Part shown: positions 41,037 through 41,164 of the stretch, one piece after another
Numbering within the stretch: position 1 is the stretch's first letter
Layout: each line of letters opens with the position of its first letter
Source: Clostridia bacterium
GTDB taxonomy: Bacteria; Bacillota; Clostridia; Lachnospirales; Lachnospiraceae
Direction: 5' to 3'
DNA length: 41,164 nucleotides
Assembly (NCBI GenBank): GCA_910574835.1
Contig: CAJTDE010000037.1
Coordinates: forward strand, 1-41,164
Position numbers and translations under genes: made by a program
The notes under the pieces: generated by a model
What the model saw: only the letters and a program-made list of their open reading frames with translations
Told to the model about the DNA's origin: nothing
Database searches by the model: none

Positions 41037-41164
41037 TTCAGTTCTTTTCCTCCCTATATTGTCAAGTGATTTTCCTTAAAAATTCAAGGAATTTTTATTG
41101 TTACTCTCAGATAAATGAGCCAAGGAAATGGACATTTCTCTGTATCTGGTACGAAAATAGAGGA
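41037..41164 (-). promoter_or_regulatory. Upstream region of the aminotransferase gene
   Basis: Contains the ribosome-binding stretch GGGAGGAAAAG 9-15 bases before the ATG, and a small inverted repeat TTCCTTGAA/TTAAGGAA near 41075-41095. TTGACA lies near 41060 with no -10 at the right distance, so no promoter is assigned. Confidence 0.4.

Overview
The window looks like a chromosomal segment from a Lachnospiraceae-type (Clostridia, Bacillota) bacterium. The evidence is strong AGGAGG-type ribosome-binding sites, consensus TTGACA/TATAAT promoters, tRNAs without an encoded CCA, and a typical clostridial set of housekeeping genes. Nearly all genes are on the minus strand, so transcription runs from high to low coordinates. 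The only plus-strand genes are two small membrane-protein genes (26.9-28.1 kb) and the three IS66 genes.

Layout. (1) 1-917: the 5' end of a 16S rRNA gene with its promoter, preceded by tRNA-Ser(GGA) and tRNA-Ser(UGA) with their own promoter. (2) 0.9-7.1 kb: ispD, tsaD, rnz, a small CxxC protein, rimI, tsaB, tsaE and a pair of short-chain chromate transporters. (3) 7.1-10.2 kb: a compact folate operon (folE, an HD-domain protein, folP, a folB-folK fusion) behind a long structured leader. (4) 10.2-13.7 kb: a CPBP membrane protease and an AgrC/AgrA-like two-component system with no agrB or agrD. (5) 13.8-24.4 kb: a ten-gene catabolic operon. It starts at a perfect sigma-A promoter with a LacI-type palindromic operator. 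The genes are an ASRT-family small-molecule-binding protein, a metal-less M24/creatinase-like protein, a LacI regulator, a phosphotriesterase-family hydrolase, a ribose-type ABC importer, an amidohydrolase that has lost its metal ligands, an intact amidohydrolase, and an arabinose/fucose-isomerase-like enzyme. The substrate is unknown; a rare sugar, sugar lactone or sugar conjugate is my inference. (6) 24.5-28.1 kb: tex and two membrane proteins. (7) 28.1-32.3 kb: a threonine-branch operon (ThrR-like ACT regulator, hom, apgM-like putative homoserine kinase, aspartate kinase). (8) 32.3-41.2 kb: an accessory region.

The accessory region is a nest of mobile elements. A truncated sigma-factor gene suggests an older integrative element. 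An IS66 element (32864-39155, 8-bp target duplication AAACGGAG) sits there in the loop of a hairpin. Inside the IS66 tnpC gene lies a 3.47-kb element with three overlapping tyrosine-recombinase genes, a recombinase-in-trio (RIT) element, all three with complete catalytic residues. Removing 35010-38482 restores tnpC exactly in frame. Joining the element's ends across the 7-bp repeat GTCCCAT predicts a circle junction that is a perfect palindrome: two 35-bp arms around an 8-bp centre, GAGAACTG. I consider this end structure and the ASRT-led operon the two most interesting things in the window. To the right lie a receiver-less OmpR-type DNA-binding protein and an argD-like aminotransferase.
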